This document shows, in pieces, positions 11,260 to 20,465 of a stretch of 64,000 nucleotides of DNA. The stretch's first letter is position 1, and every line of letters begins with the position of its first letter. This stretch comes from Scolanthus callimorphus (taxonomy: Eukaryota; Cnidaria; Anthozoa; Actiniaria; Edwardsiidae), in contig CM066919.1 in the NCBI GenBank assembly GCA_033964015.1, positions 16,223,646 to 16,287,645 of the forward strand, written 5' to 3'. Under the pieces are notes generated by a model. That model was not told the DNA's origin, searched no databases, and was given only the letters and a program-made list of their open reading frames with translations. The position numbers were made by a program, and so were the translations under genes.

Positions 11260-11670
11260 TGAGGAGACGAGAAAAAATGAAGAGATCATTTTAACAGAAG
11301 AGCAGAAAGAAATTCGAGGACAGAGCTAGAAACAGAGACGGGAAAAAGCCAGGCAAAGCATGAACCACCGCCAAAGAGTGCAAAGTGAACAAACGACACA
11401 ACGCGCGACGGTTTTTACTCTTCATCAAAAAGTGAAATGTTTGATATCAAGCTGACAAATCACGATTTTAGAAAATGAGTTACCAGCGGGAAGAATTGAA
11501 ACCGATGTCATGATTATGAAAAAAACGGTTTGTCGAGGGAAAGAAGCAAAGCGAGTAAAGAAAAACACCAGTACATGTACAGGGAAATCGAAAAAGAAGA
11601 CGAACGAAGAGCTAGCGAATTAGCGCGCGCGAGAAGACGCACAACGACCAGAAACCCATTTTCAAGGTAG
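11260..11670 (+). pseudogene. Decayed first exon of a second Helitron copy
   Basis: The phrase ATTTTAACAGAAGAGCAGAA at 11287-11306 matches the intact first exon at 28065 onward, and the region is rich in AGA/AAG/CGA codons as that exon is (repeated Glu-Gln-Arg-Lys runs). Stops and frameshifts abolish the frame. A splice-donor-like CAAGGTAGGT occurs at about 11664. With the shared leader upstream it is best read as a 5' fragment of another member of the same Helitron family. Confidence 0.5.
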
Positions 11671-11679
11671 GTACTTGAA

Positions 11680-12937
11680 CTTTGTAGCTAGAGTATAAAG
11701 AGGGCATTCAGTAGTAATCATTTTTTATCTATCGCAAACTTTCATTCGAGTTTTTTTCCGCGCTTTTGCGGCTGTCTTTCAATCGATTCGCTACGTCGCT
11801 ACGCGTCGCTAGTTTGAAAAAGATGAAAGTTGAATGCGACGATCGTGCCAGTGGTCGCTCGGGAGATTAGTCGTTTTTACACGCTCAACCATTGAACTGC
11901 AATCAGAATATCGTATTTCGGTAGAGCTGACAACTGCCGTGGCTGTGTTTATACTTTTGGCTATAATTAACAACTATCCCCCGCTAGGCCCACTGCAGCA
12001 GTTAGTAAGCAAACGTAACATTTAGGGCAGTTTTTCGAAAATCTATTTCGGACATACGACTCTCCTGCAGTAACTTTATTCTCACTACCTGGTGTTGTTG
12101 AAAAACCCTAGACATAAACTACAAGTATTAACTCTGGCGAAACAAATATACCCTGGAAACACAGAAACATGAGGCTATCATGCGCCGCATGCGCCCCTAT
12201 ACACCACTTTCATAATGGCCGCCGCTCATTTGCATGAGGCATTCAAACTTTAAAGCTATTTGAAATTTGACATGAAAATGATTAAAAGTTATAGTGCCTG
12301 ATGACTTTGAAAGCATTTGTGGAGTAGAAATGAAACCAGCAAATCTTGGACGAGATATAAGCATATAAAGTTCTCAAAATACCATTTTGAAAATCCCATA
12401 CAAAACTCTGTATTTGTGAGGCCCTATAATTCCGTCAATATTTTGAAACCGTTTAATTTTTGCTAGTTTCATCGGCTGAAAATATTGTCTTGGGATATTT
12501 TGAGGGCCATCTATACAAGCTTCTGATTCGTTACCAATTCGTTACTTTCGTAGTTTCATTTTTCATTGCCGTAATCTCAAGTACCTTTCAGAGCTCGTGA
12601 GGGCTATTCCAATTTGAGATTCACATATCAAAAATACCCTGATCAAAACCGTCGTTTTCTAAACACTCACGGCCAAAACCAAATTTGGAAGTATTTACCT
12701 TATTTGGAAGTGATGGTAGATCCCCTTCTGATAAAAATTTGGGCGACATTTCCCAGAAGAACACTGCATTTTGAGCGAGAACTTCCAGGCATTTTAGCGA
12801 CTCGATATTTCAAAGCATCCTCCATGTTGGATCTAGCTTATCAGCCAGGCCTGATCTATTTTGAGCATCCACAGGAAACCCGCGCGGCTCGCCCCAGTCC
12901 CCTTATAAGCATTTTGCAAAAACGACGGCTTATTTTT
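11680..12937. other. Stretch without recognisable gene
   Basis: I found no similarity to protein families. Around 11735-11835 the words AACTTTCATTC and its rough inverse GATGAAAGTTGAATG bracket about 90 bp, a small fold-back. The frame at 12614-12997 is open for 127 codons but matches nothing I recognise. Confidence 0.4.
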
Positions 12938-13164
12938 GATATGCAAAATTCCATCGCCATCTCAAGCGCACGAAATCCACGGTTTACGTTCTATTAAACT
13001 TAGACCCTTTTGTAACATTGTCCGGTATGTGATTAAAAGAAAATGAATTACCTGTCTCGGGAATTACACGCTAAATTTCAGTTGAAACATCGGTTTTTCG
13101 CGTTTTTTTTTGGCATGAAATGTAACGTGTAATTCCCTCGTCAAGCCATGGATTTACCTATAGA
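12938..13164 (-). repeat. Palindromic dispersed repeat, copy 1
   Basis: Read on the minus strand this segment (TATAGGTAAATCCATGGCTT, GAGGGAATTACACG, then a cassette with AATTTAGCGTGTAATTCCCG, CATACCGGACAA, GTGGATTTCGTGCGCTTGA, ATGGAATTTT) corresponds in order to 37911-38176 on the plus strand. A third partial copy lies at 38861-38945. The central part is a palindrome around AAAAACCGAT, typical of a hairpin MITE. Confidence 0.6.
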
Positions 13165-13258
13165 GTACTTTAGCTGGTCGTGTTTTTGACCACGATTCTC
13201 GTCGTGTGTTAACGTGATTTGTTGTTCATCGTGTTTTTCTCGTCTCTCGGGATGAGAC

Positions 13259-13414
13259 AAATATATTTTCTTGCGGTACGCAATTTAAACAGTGATTGAC
13301 TTGATTAACACATATTGATAGTAATCCTTCGGGAATAGTGTTATGCCGTATATTAAGGATTGTAATTAGATGCTAGTCATTCGAAGGCATCTCTTTCTTC
13401 TTAAGCCTTGATTT
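13259..13414 (+). repeat. Split direct repeat A1 (left terminus)
   Basis: A 156-bp repeat beginning AAATATATTTTCTTGCGG and ending GCCTTGATTT, repeated at 17566-17721 with no difference that I can see. It probably holds the promoter, since gag starts six bases downstream at 13420. Confidence 0.9.
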
Positions 13415-13419
13415 TGAGT

Positions 13420-14211
13420 ATGTCGGAAAATGAATTTCTGATGAGTGATCCTGAAGCTGGAGTTTCAAACACTAGTCATAGTTCTGATCCTAATGCATTT
13501 CTTCAGTTTTCGCAACTCTTAGATTCTAAATTTGATGAAAAACTAGAAGTGTTTAAACGGGCTCTCGAAGAAAAGGAACTGACTCACGAGAAAGAATTGA
13601 AAAAGTTAAAAACTCAATCAAAAGCATCAGGCGCTTTCAAGTTTAAAGGGAATCGGATACAGTTTGAGTTTAATACATCCGTTCTAGACGGTCTCGACAT
13701 TATCGGCAAGAGCTTATTTGAAGGAAACCTATCAAAAGTTAATTCTGAAGTAGAGAAGCTCAAAACGTCAGTTTCGAAGCGAAATAAATTAATCAGATTT
13801 GCAGATAAAAGTCCTGCGGGTTGGACGGCCGCCGAAGAATACGAGTCCGACGAACTCGCAGAAAATTCAGAGGATGAAAAGAAGCTGCGATCGGCAGAGA
13901 AGCGGGCGCTTTCCAAAATTCGCCAAAGAAGACAAGGGAAAAATCGACCTTTTCGCCAACGTGGTGCAGTCGGTGCAGACACACAGTCAGAGCCCACTTC
14001 AACGTCAAACAACCCAACAACCAGCAGATCTTCCTTCCGTCAGTACTCAACAATCTTCCAAGGTTTTCGCCGGAGACAGCCACAGCCAACCGATCAGTGT
14101 TATAGTTGCGGAGCCCTTGGTCACTGGTCCGGTTCTCCACTCTGCTCCGCCAACCGTCGATCAGCTACGACAAGCCAAAACAACACAGCCCAACAGGGAC
14201 GTGGATCCTAA
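13420..14211 (+). CDS. Gag-like ORF1 of the PAT/DIRS-like element
   Basis: The protein has about 263 residues and would package element RNA in the cytoplasm. Starting at the ATG at 13420 (MSENEFLMSDPEAG), it has a Ser/Thr-rich head, a charged probable coiled coil at residues 33-70 (rich in E, K, L), a middle region with basic and acidic clusters, and a C-terminal zinc knuckle CYSCGALGHWSGSPLC at about residues 227-242. The spacing (C-x2-C-x4-H-x6-C) is one longer than the retroviral CCHC. The next frame opens inside it at 13799 and runs about 400 bp in overlap, so downstream expression would need frameshifting, reinitiation or splicing. The frame lies immediately after A1. DIRS-order ORF1 proteins diverge strongly; identification is by position and zinc knuckle. 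Confidence 0.75.
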   Translation: MSENEFLMSDPEAGVSNTSHSSDPNAFLQFSQLLDSKFDEKLEVFKRALEEKELTHEKELKKLKTQSKASGAFKFKGNRIQFEFNTSVLDGLDIIGKSLFEGNLSKVNSEVEKLKTSVSKRNKLIRFADKSPAGWTAAEEYESDELAENSEDEKKLRSAEKRALSKIRQRRQGKNRPFRQRGAVGADTQSEPTSTSNNPTTSRSSFRQYSTIFQGFRRRQPQPTDQCYSCGALGHWSGSPLCSANRRSATTSQNNTAQQGRGS

Positions 14212-15481
14212 GCACAGAACAGCAGCTCAGAAGTTAGTACCAGATAAGTATTTATCTGAGATTTGTTGTAATAATTGTCATAGTGCTACTGGGCCTGGCC
14301 CTGTGAAAGTTAAGGGCCGACTTCGTTCACATGTTGATTTTTGGAAAAGTATAGAAGCCCCCCAATTTATTGTAGACACAATTTCTAGAGGATATATAAT
14401 ACCGTTTGTTAGTGTACCTCCTACCTTCAAAAACAATAAGTCTGCTTTAAATGAAAGTGAATTTGTTTATTCTGCCATACAGGATTTGCTTGATGCGGGT
14501 TTAGTTTTCGAATGTTTGTCGCCGCCTTCAGTGGTCAACCCTTTGTCTGTTTCTGTTCAGTCTAGCGGTAAAAAGAGACTAATATTAGATCTCAGATATC
14601 CTAATCAATTCATTAGAAAATGTAAAGTTAAATGTGAAGACTCTAGAAGTATGCTTACTTCACTTCTAGATTGCTCAGCACAATGGCTATTTTCTTTTGA
14701 CATCAAATCAGGCTATCACCATATTGACATTTTCCCCTATGACCAGCAGTTTTTGGGCTTTAGTTGGATCTATAATGGTATAACTAAGTATTATATTTTT
14801 TCTGTTTTGCCATTTGGTTTGTCGACAGGGCCTTATATATTTACTCAAGTTATGAGGCCTTTGGTTAGGCACTGGAGAAGCCAGGCACTTAAGATTGTTG
14901 TATATTTGGACGATGGGCTTGGGGTGTGCTCAGATCTTGCGTCTTGCCAAGCTCAAGCTACAGCAGTAAGGACTGATCTAATTAAAAGCGGTTTTGTTCC
15001 CAACAAGGAGAAAAGCGTGTGGGTTCCTTCTCAATTTACTAAGTGGTTGGGATTCAATTGGGATCTTGAAAATAAAACTTTAACAGTGCCACAGGACAAG
15101 ATTGCCAGACTGCTGGCTGCCATAGACATGGCTTTGGCTTGCAATAAAGTAGTTGCTAAACAGCTTGCTTCTGTTACAGGATTAATTATTTCCAACATGC
15201 TTGTTTTCGGAAATGTTTGTAAACTTATGACCAAGTTCTTGCATCTGACTATTGAGCGCAGAACATCGTGGAGTTCATTGCTTACACTGAATAATGATGC
15301 TAAGAATGAACTGTTATTTTGGAAGCAGAATGTGCATAAATTAAATTCTAAGTCTTTGATTTCAGTAATGCATTTACCTACCAGAATTGTTTATTCAGAT
15401 GCAAGCAACACTGGTTGTGCAGCTTACATTTCGTTCAATGACGTCCCCGTTTTTACAAAAACTGGGATTTTATTGAAGTGA
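13799..15481 (+). CDS. Reverse transcriptase and start of RNase H (DIRS-type)
   Basis: A frame of 560 codons, overlapping gag. The first ~170 codons are low-complexity and may not all be translated. The conserved part starts near VKVKGRLRSHVDFWK, a DIRS RT hallmark, followed by KKRLILDLRYPNQF, then FSFDIKSGYHHIDI (first catalytic Asp), FSVLPFGLSTGPYIFTQVM and the catalytic box VVYLDDGLG (Asp pair at residues 371-372). The RNase H domain begins with VYSDASNTGCAAYIS (first catalytic Asp). The frame then ends at 15481, but the +1 frame continues the RNase H without a gap: a one-base change in the T run near 15450 broke it. The enzyme would copy element RNA into DNA. The first codon is uncertain. 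Confidence 0.85.
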   Translation: MQIKVLRVGRPPKNTSPTNSQKIQRMKRSCDRQRSGRFPKFAKEDKGKIDLFANVVQSVQTHSQSPLQRQTTQQPADLPSVSTQQSSKVFAGDSHSQPISVIVAEPLVTGPVLHSAPPTVDQLRQAKTTQPNRDVDPKHRTAAQKLVPDKYLSEICCNNCHSATGPGPVKVKGRLRSHVDFWKSIEAPQFIVDTISRGYIIPFVSVPPTFKNNKSALNESEFVYSAIQDLLDAGLVFECLSPPSVVNPLSVSVQSSGKKRLILDLRYPNQFIRKCKVKCEDSRSMLTSLLDCSAQWLFSFDIKSGYHHIDIFPYDQQFLGFSWIYNGITKYYIFSVLPFGLSTGPYIFTQVMRPLVRHWRSQALKIVVYLDDGLGVCSDLASCQAQATAVRTDLIKSGFVPNKEKSVWVPSQFTKWLGFNWDLENKTLTVPQDKIARLLAAIDMALACNKVVAKQLASVTGLIISNMLVFGNVCKLMTKFLHLTIERRTSWSSLLTLNNDAKNELLFWKQNVHKLNSKSLISVMHLPTRIVYSDASNTGCAAYISFNDVPVFTKTGILLK

Positions 15482-16209
15482 GACAAAGTTCTACCTGGCG
15501 AGAAATTAAGTGTGTTGAGGTCGCACTTCGCACTTTCAAGCTTTTGCTTTCGAATAATACAGTTAAATGGTTCACAGACAACAAAGCAGTTGAGGCCATA
15601 GTTAAATCGGGGAGCATGAAACCACATTTACAGAGGATAGCAGCTGACATATTTTTTGTTGCCCAAGAAAACAATGTTGTTTTGGAAGTAGAATGGATCC
15701 CGCGCACGTCAAATGAGAGAGCTGATTACTTAAGTAAAATAGTGGACTATGATGATTGGAGAGTCAAAGATGCCTATTTCCGTGCGGTTTCTTCCCACTG
15801 GGGAATGTGCACAATAGATTGTTTCGCAAGCTCAGAAAATGCTAAAGTGCCAAGATTCTATTCTAAGTTTTTTGTTCCCGATACTCTGGGAGTGGATGCG
15901 CTGGCATTTAGCTGGGCTGGTGAGTTCTGCTGGCTTGTACCACCTGTTGCTCTCATACCCAGAACGGTCGAACATGCTCGCGTGAGCGGATGTCGTGCAA
16001 TACTAGTAGTTCCGGTTTGGCGCTCATCAGTATTTTGGCCATTTTTGATCAACCATGACGGTTCCTTTAGAGCTTTTGTTATTGATTTTCTGTATGTTAA
16101 TGATGGCAAGCGGGTCTTTGAACATGGCGCTAACAAAGAATCTGTTTTTGGTTCGGACACCTTTAATTCACCGGTAGTATTTCTGCTGATCGATGGATCT
16201 AATGGATAG
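15478..16209 (+). pseudogene. RNase H remainder plus methyltransferase-like domain
   Basis: This 243-codon frame continues the RT protein after the frameshift: SSTWREIKCVEVALRTF (RNase H catalytic Glu), KWFTDNKAVEAIV (Asp) and SNERADYLSK (last Asp). It then passes into a segment that starts WGMCTIDCFASSENAKVPRF, with LGVDALAFSW, WLVPPVALIPRTVEHARVSG and ILVVPVWRSSVFWPFL. This is the DAM-methyltransferase-like domain that follows RNase H in DIRS and PAT elements; its activity has not been shown in general. No ATG begins the frame, consistent with it being part of the upstream polyprotein. Called a pseudogene only because of the single frameshift. Confidence 0.8.
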
Positions 16210-16337
16210 AAACACCGTCACTGGATGTTTTGATTTCAAGCACTGGCTTTGTTAGCGGAGGTCACTGGGCCTGTTGAGCTACTGGGCGAATCTATGCACA
16301 GCCACTTGGCTATAGCATCAGTAATATCCTGCACGGT

Positions 16338-17438
16338 ATGTCATATGTGATAGCCACTGGGCTGTTCACATTTGTTATGTTTTCACATATGCTATTTTGT
16401 ATTTTTGTATTTTTACAGGGTAACCATGTTCTTGCAACTTTGACTTCCGGAATTCAAGATGCAGAGCTGCTTCGACTTGCCGCTGCTTTGCCTTTAAGGC
16501 TAGTGGAATCGAAGGCACCGAGCACAGTTGTCAAATATTCTAGAGCATATAATGAATTCAGGAGCTGGGCTAGTAATCATTCCGAAATTAAAGTATTTCC
16601 AGCTAATCCTTTATCAGTAGCACTTTATCTAGAGTATTTAATCCAAAATGGAGCGGTTTATTCCAAAATAGAGTCTGCATTTTATGGAATAAATTGGGCA
16701 CATAATTTGTATGGTGTAATTAATCCGTGTGTTTCGGCTTTAGTGCGCAACATTCTAGAATCTGGTAAGCGTTCTCTAGCTAAGCCTAAACATAAAAAAG
16801 AACCTATTACGCTTGGCATGGTTACTAAAGTATGTAAGAAATATGCAACCGCCAATGCTTCCATTTCTGATCTTCGCTTAGCTGCCCTTTTTGTTGTGGC
16901 ATTTAATGCTTTTTTGCGCTTTGATGAACTTGCGGCCCTGCGTTGCTGTGACGTTAAATTTTGCAATTCATACTCAGGTAATTATGTAGAATTATATATA
17001 GTCAAAAGTAAGACTGATATCTACAGGGAAGGTTCTAAAGTTCTCATGGCTCAGACACATGATGTTTCATGTCCATATAATATTCTCTCTAGATATTTAA
17101 ATATTGCTTCTTTAGATCTTACATGTACTCTCCCATTGTTCCGCAGTTTACAATATTACAAGGCTGCAAAAGCATGCCGTGCGCGCTCTACCGGAATCAG
17201 TTACACGCGTGCACGCGAAATTTTGCTAGAAGCGCTTTCAGGATTAGGATATTCACCTGGTCATTTTGGACTTCATAGTCTTAGAAGTGGTGGCGCCTCC
17301 ACAGCAGCTAATGCTGGAGTTCATGATCGTTTGTTTAAACGCCACGGGCGTTGGAAGTCGGAGAATGCAAAAGATGGCTACGTTAAGGATAATTTAGACT
17401 CTTTATTGTCAGTTTCTCGTATGCTACACAAATCTTAG
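16338..17438 (+). CDS. Tyrosine recombinase (integrase) of the PAT/DIRS-like element
   Basis: The frame encodes 366 codons. The catalytic set of the lambda-integrase superfamily is complete: Arg194 (FLRFDELAALR), His313 and Arg316 (GLHSLRSGG), His336 and Trp339 (KRHGRWK) and nucleophile Tyr348 (DGYVKDN). An N-terminal SAM-like helical domain covers about residues 50-130 (TVVKYSRAYNEFRSWA). It would integrate the circular DNA copy by site-specific recombination. The hydrophobic first 27 codons look like an intron: a donor CACG|GTATGT at 16335/16336 and an acceptor TTTTACAG|GG at 16418/16419 define an 83-bp intron with matching frames, so the real protein probably joins upstream sequence (ending SVISCT) to GNHVLATL. 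The gene ends 29 bp before repeat B1. Confidence 0.88.
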   Translation: MSYVIATGLFTFVMFSHMLFCIFVFLQGNHVLATLTSGIQDAELLRLAAALPLRLVESKAPSTVVKYSRAYNEFRSWASNHSEIKVFPANPLSVALYLEYLIQNGAVYSKIESAFYGINWAHNLYGVINPCVSALVRNILESGKRSLAKPKHKKEPITLGMVTKVCKKYATANASISDLRLAALFVVAFNAFLRFDELAALRCCDVKFCNSYSGNYVELYIVKSKTDIYREGSKVLMAQTHDVSCPYNILSRYLNIASLDLTCTLPLFRSLQYYKAAKACRARSTGISYTRAREILLEALSGLGYSPGHFGLHSLRSGGASTAANAGVHDRLFKRHGRWKSENAKDGYVKDNLDSLLSVSRMLHKS

Positions 17439-17467
17439 ACTTATGTTTCTTTCTTTATCCTCGAAAG

Positions 17468-17570
17468 AGCATAAATAAATGAGATGCTCGCTCCTACTTG
17501 TGTTATTGTTTTAATGAAGTTTAGCTAGAAAATGTTTTATACTCGTTCACGGGTGAATAGAGTATAAATA
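17468..17570 (+). repeat. Split direct repeat B1
   Basis: A 103-bp repeat beginning AGCATAAATAAATGAGATGC and ending AGTATAAATA, repeated at 17789-17891 with no visible change. Its last five bases AAATA are also the first five of A2, so B1 and A2 overlap at a short shared core, the expected recombination point. Confidence 0.9.
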
Positions 17571-17721
17571 TATTTTCTTGCGGTACGCAATTTAAACAGT
17601 GATTGACTTGATTAACACATATTGATAGTAATCCTTCGGGAATAGTGTTATGCCGTATATTAAGGATTGTAATTAGATGCTAGTCATTCGAAGGCATCTC
17701 TTTCTTCTTAAGCCTTGATTT
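17566..17721 (+). repeat. Split direct repeat A2
   Basis: An internal copy of the left terminus (13259-13414), with the same length and apparently the same sequence. It lies between B1 and B2, as in PAT and Ngaro elements. Confidence 0.9.
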
Positions 17722-17788
17722 CCCTATTACTATTATATTAGTGTCAATTATCACTATTCAGCTTCCATAATTAATGTATTTTCCGACA

Positions 17789-17891
17789 AGCATAAATAAA
17801 TGAGATGCTCGCTCCTACTTGTGTTATTGTTTTAATGAAGTTTAGCTAGAAAATGTTTTATACTCGTTCACGGGTGAATAGAGTATAAATA
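17789..17891 (+). repeat. Split direct repeat B2 (right terminus)
   Basis: A copy of B1 that closes the element. It ends AAATA, the same five bases with which A1 begins, which fits recombination at a short shared core. Host flank resumes with AACTCTGCATTCACTTG. Confidence 0.88.
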
Positions 17892-19539
17892 AACTCTGCA
17901 TTCACTTGATTTACCGTGAAACTGATACTGGGGTGGCGCCCCCCTTTGACAGAAGTGACTCATACCTGATTTTATGAAGTACCTCATGTCCTCTGTAGAT
18001 TACGACTTTGTCCTTTCTTATGTTAAATTGTACGTTTATGTCTAGAAGCGTGATCTAGGTTGTCAACATCTTTTAAGACTTTAAAAAAAGTCTTAATTAG
18101 TTATGATTTAACTTGTGAGGTATAATATATTGTTTATCTAGTGTAATCAAGTGTATTGTGCCTCTTGGATGCGGTTCGCACGTCTTTTGTAAGTAGTAGG
18201 AAAAAAGAAGCAAAACAAAGAAATGGTTGGTATTTAAGAAAGTAGTCTTAAAAGTTCTAAAGGTTGAAAACGGTTTTATTTGAATTTGCCTCTCATGATT
18301 ATAACCACAACCCTATCACACGATGTCTGTCACTTTCTACTGATTGATCCAAAACGAAAAAATTGCACCATTTCTGGACATTTCATCATGTAATTTTTAG
18401 CTTTTTAAGTGCTAGCAACAAACCTACTGACCTACTGAGTATATTTTTGTTTGTTAATAAAGTAGGATTTAACTTCGTACTGAAAAAAGGCTTATCAAAG
18501 ACGTAAGCTTTCGGCTAGGCCTCTAGCCATGATCACACGAATGACGTCGCCTTGATATGGTGTAAACCCGAGGTTGTTATTCAAACTTTTAAAAGAAGCA
18601 AGTAATAAAAAATGTTTAAGCTGCGCATGTTTCGGGTTACCACGCCGAAGAAGAAACGTAATTTTACTAGGAACTGTTCTACGATATAATATCGCCTTCA
18701 ACTTATTTCCGTAATTGAGACACTTTTCATCAATCGCATATCGAACAAAATTGACATGTGAGACCATTGACACTAAATTCTGAATTGTCTGTGTAGACCA
18801 TTGGTCTCATAACGTTTTGTTGAAACAACCGTGACATAGCCCCTTCAATAGGCGCCTCATTATTATATTGATTTAACGAGGGTAGGACTTAATAGTGTAT
18901 AGCACTAACAAACCTGTGACTCTCAACCGCACGATATACAAAATTAAAACGCTAAACGTATATACATCATTTAAAATCTATTAGTGAAATTAAGGGGGGA
19001 AACCATATAATTAAAATGTTATACTTACATTTAAAATTCTTCAAGCACTTATTTTCATCTCTGTGTGTAAGAAACGCATTCCAGGTGCCCGGTATCCAAA
19101 CAATTCTTACCAACTTTAGGTATAATGATTAAGGCTAAAATTACTCATTCACGCCAAAACCATGTTTAGATGAAGAAGTTTTTCCTGTCGTGAATTTCTG
19201 AATATCTTCAGTACTGTGTACCTTCAGTACATGAGCTAGTTCCCTGTTGGCAGATAAACAGAAAGCTAGCAACTGAGATGTCTTTTTAAACCCCGATTGA
19301 TCAGGTAGTATCATGGGTGATGAGCCGATTTAAATGTGTGGCTAATTTGCGATTTTGCGTTGGCAAAGTAGGATATAAAAGTGATTGCTTAGTGGAAATC
19401 TATGACAAATTGATAACACGTTGGGTATGGGGGGTGGGAAAAAGATCCCCCTGGCTCTGCCATCTAAATTTCAAAAGGCTGACTTCGTTGGAGATTTTGA
19501 CATGGCATTCTGATATTTTTTCTTAAGTATTCTTAATTT
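17892..19539. other. Stretch without recognisable gene
   Basis: AT-rich sequence with no family similarity. The 92-codon minus frame at 18495-18773 and the plus frame at 19317-19526 show no motif and no splice context that would support them. Confidence 0.45.
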
Positions 19540-20160
19540 CTCTCATAGTTGACTTGGCGCCCGATAAGACAGAATTCAGTACAAAATTCAGCTGCACGTA
19601 TTGTAACCGGCACAATGAAAATCGACTGCATTACTCTGATAATGCAACAATTACACTGGCTCCCAGTGAGCCAGCGCATCATTTTTAATGACATATAAAG
19701 CTCTTAATGGTTTGGCTCCTACTTACATCTCAAATATGAAAGACTAATACACCCCAGCAAGGCGACCTTCGATCTTCCTCGAAGCTTCTTTTAAAACCTA
19801 AAACAGCGGGGTGATCTCCTATGGGGAAAGGTCCTTCGAGGTTGCTGCATCCGCCCTATGAAACTCTCTGACATGCACCAGAGCCAAACCCTGAACTCTT
19901 TCAAGTCCAATCTTAAGACCTACCTTTTTAAAAGTTCTATCAGTGCTAACTTGTGCCCCGAAACTTTTTGTTTCTAATCACTCCAAACAATTTTATATCA
20001 TTTTATTTCTTTCATTGTTTTTATTGTTTATGTCCCCAGTTTCCCCTTTTTAAGTAAAATCGTCAGTTTCTGTTTCTTTTTATTATGAAAATTATATTGT
20101 AAAGCGCTATTGAGCTATAAGAAATAGCTCTATATAAATTCAACATTATTATTATTATTT
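19540..20160 (+). pseudogene. 3' end of a CR1/L2-type LINE
   Basis: The translation reads QNSAARIVTGTMKIDCITLI, then MQQLHWLPVSQRIIF, and later SQTLNSFKSNLKTYLFKSSI, the standard C-terminal block of CR1/L2 reverse transcriptases (NSAAR.V...HWLPV..RI.FK and then LNSFKS.LKT.LF). Internal stops and small deletions are present. It ends with GTAAAGCGCTATTGAGCTAT and an ATT repeat at about 20147-20159, the usual 3' tail. The catalytic domain is missing. Confidence 0.8.
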
Positions 20161-20465
20161 GTCGATGCGATATGAAGTCGACTGAATGCCTGGCTACAAT
20201 CATTAACTCCGACCAAGCTTCGCTTTTTTCAAGGGACGATAGATGAGCCTATTGAATTATGCAAAGAAAACTAATTTTCCCTTTTCGCAGCCGACTTTGA
20301 AAAAGCTTTCGGTACAATTGAGCATAGTTTCATTCTTTGTGACGTTGCAAACTTCAAGATCTTTTATTGATTAAAATAGAGTACTAAATATATTACTAAA
20401 TATAAACGTTCGTGCAGAGTTGAATAATAGGCATTAAACTGACTTCTTTCAGTAGGCAAAAGTAC

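Larger units (their letters stand above)
13259..17891 (+). mobile_element. Split-direct-repeat tyrosine-recombinase retrotransposon (PAT/DIRS-like)
   Basis: The element has repeat A1 at the left end, coding for gag, reverse transcriptase, RNase H with a methyltransferase-like tail and a tyrosine recombinase, then B1-A2-B2 at the right. This order (A1-genes-B1A2B2) is the split-direct-repeat design of PAT- and Ngaro-type members of the DIRS order, which integrate by a tyrosine recombinase rather than a DDE integrase and leave no target duplication. A1/A2 (156 bp) and B1/B2 (103 bp) look identical by eye, implying a recent insertion. One frameshift breaks RT from RNase H; the recombinase is intact. 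The RT/RNase H/MT layout argues for PAT rather than a SGNH-bearing Ngaro. Confidence 0.85.

Noticed and set aside
12614..12997. 127-codon plus-strand frame as a host gene
   Set aside because: No recognisable motif, ends in a dispersed repeat, and no splice-supported neighbours.
18495..18773. Minus-strand 92-codon gene
   Set aside because: No motif, no neighbours of coding character, and length near random expectation.
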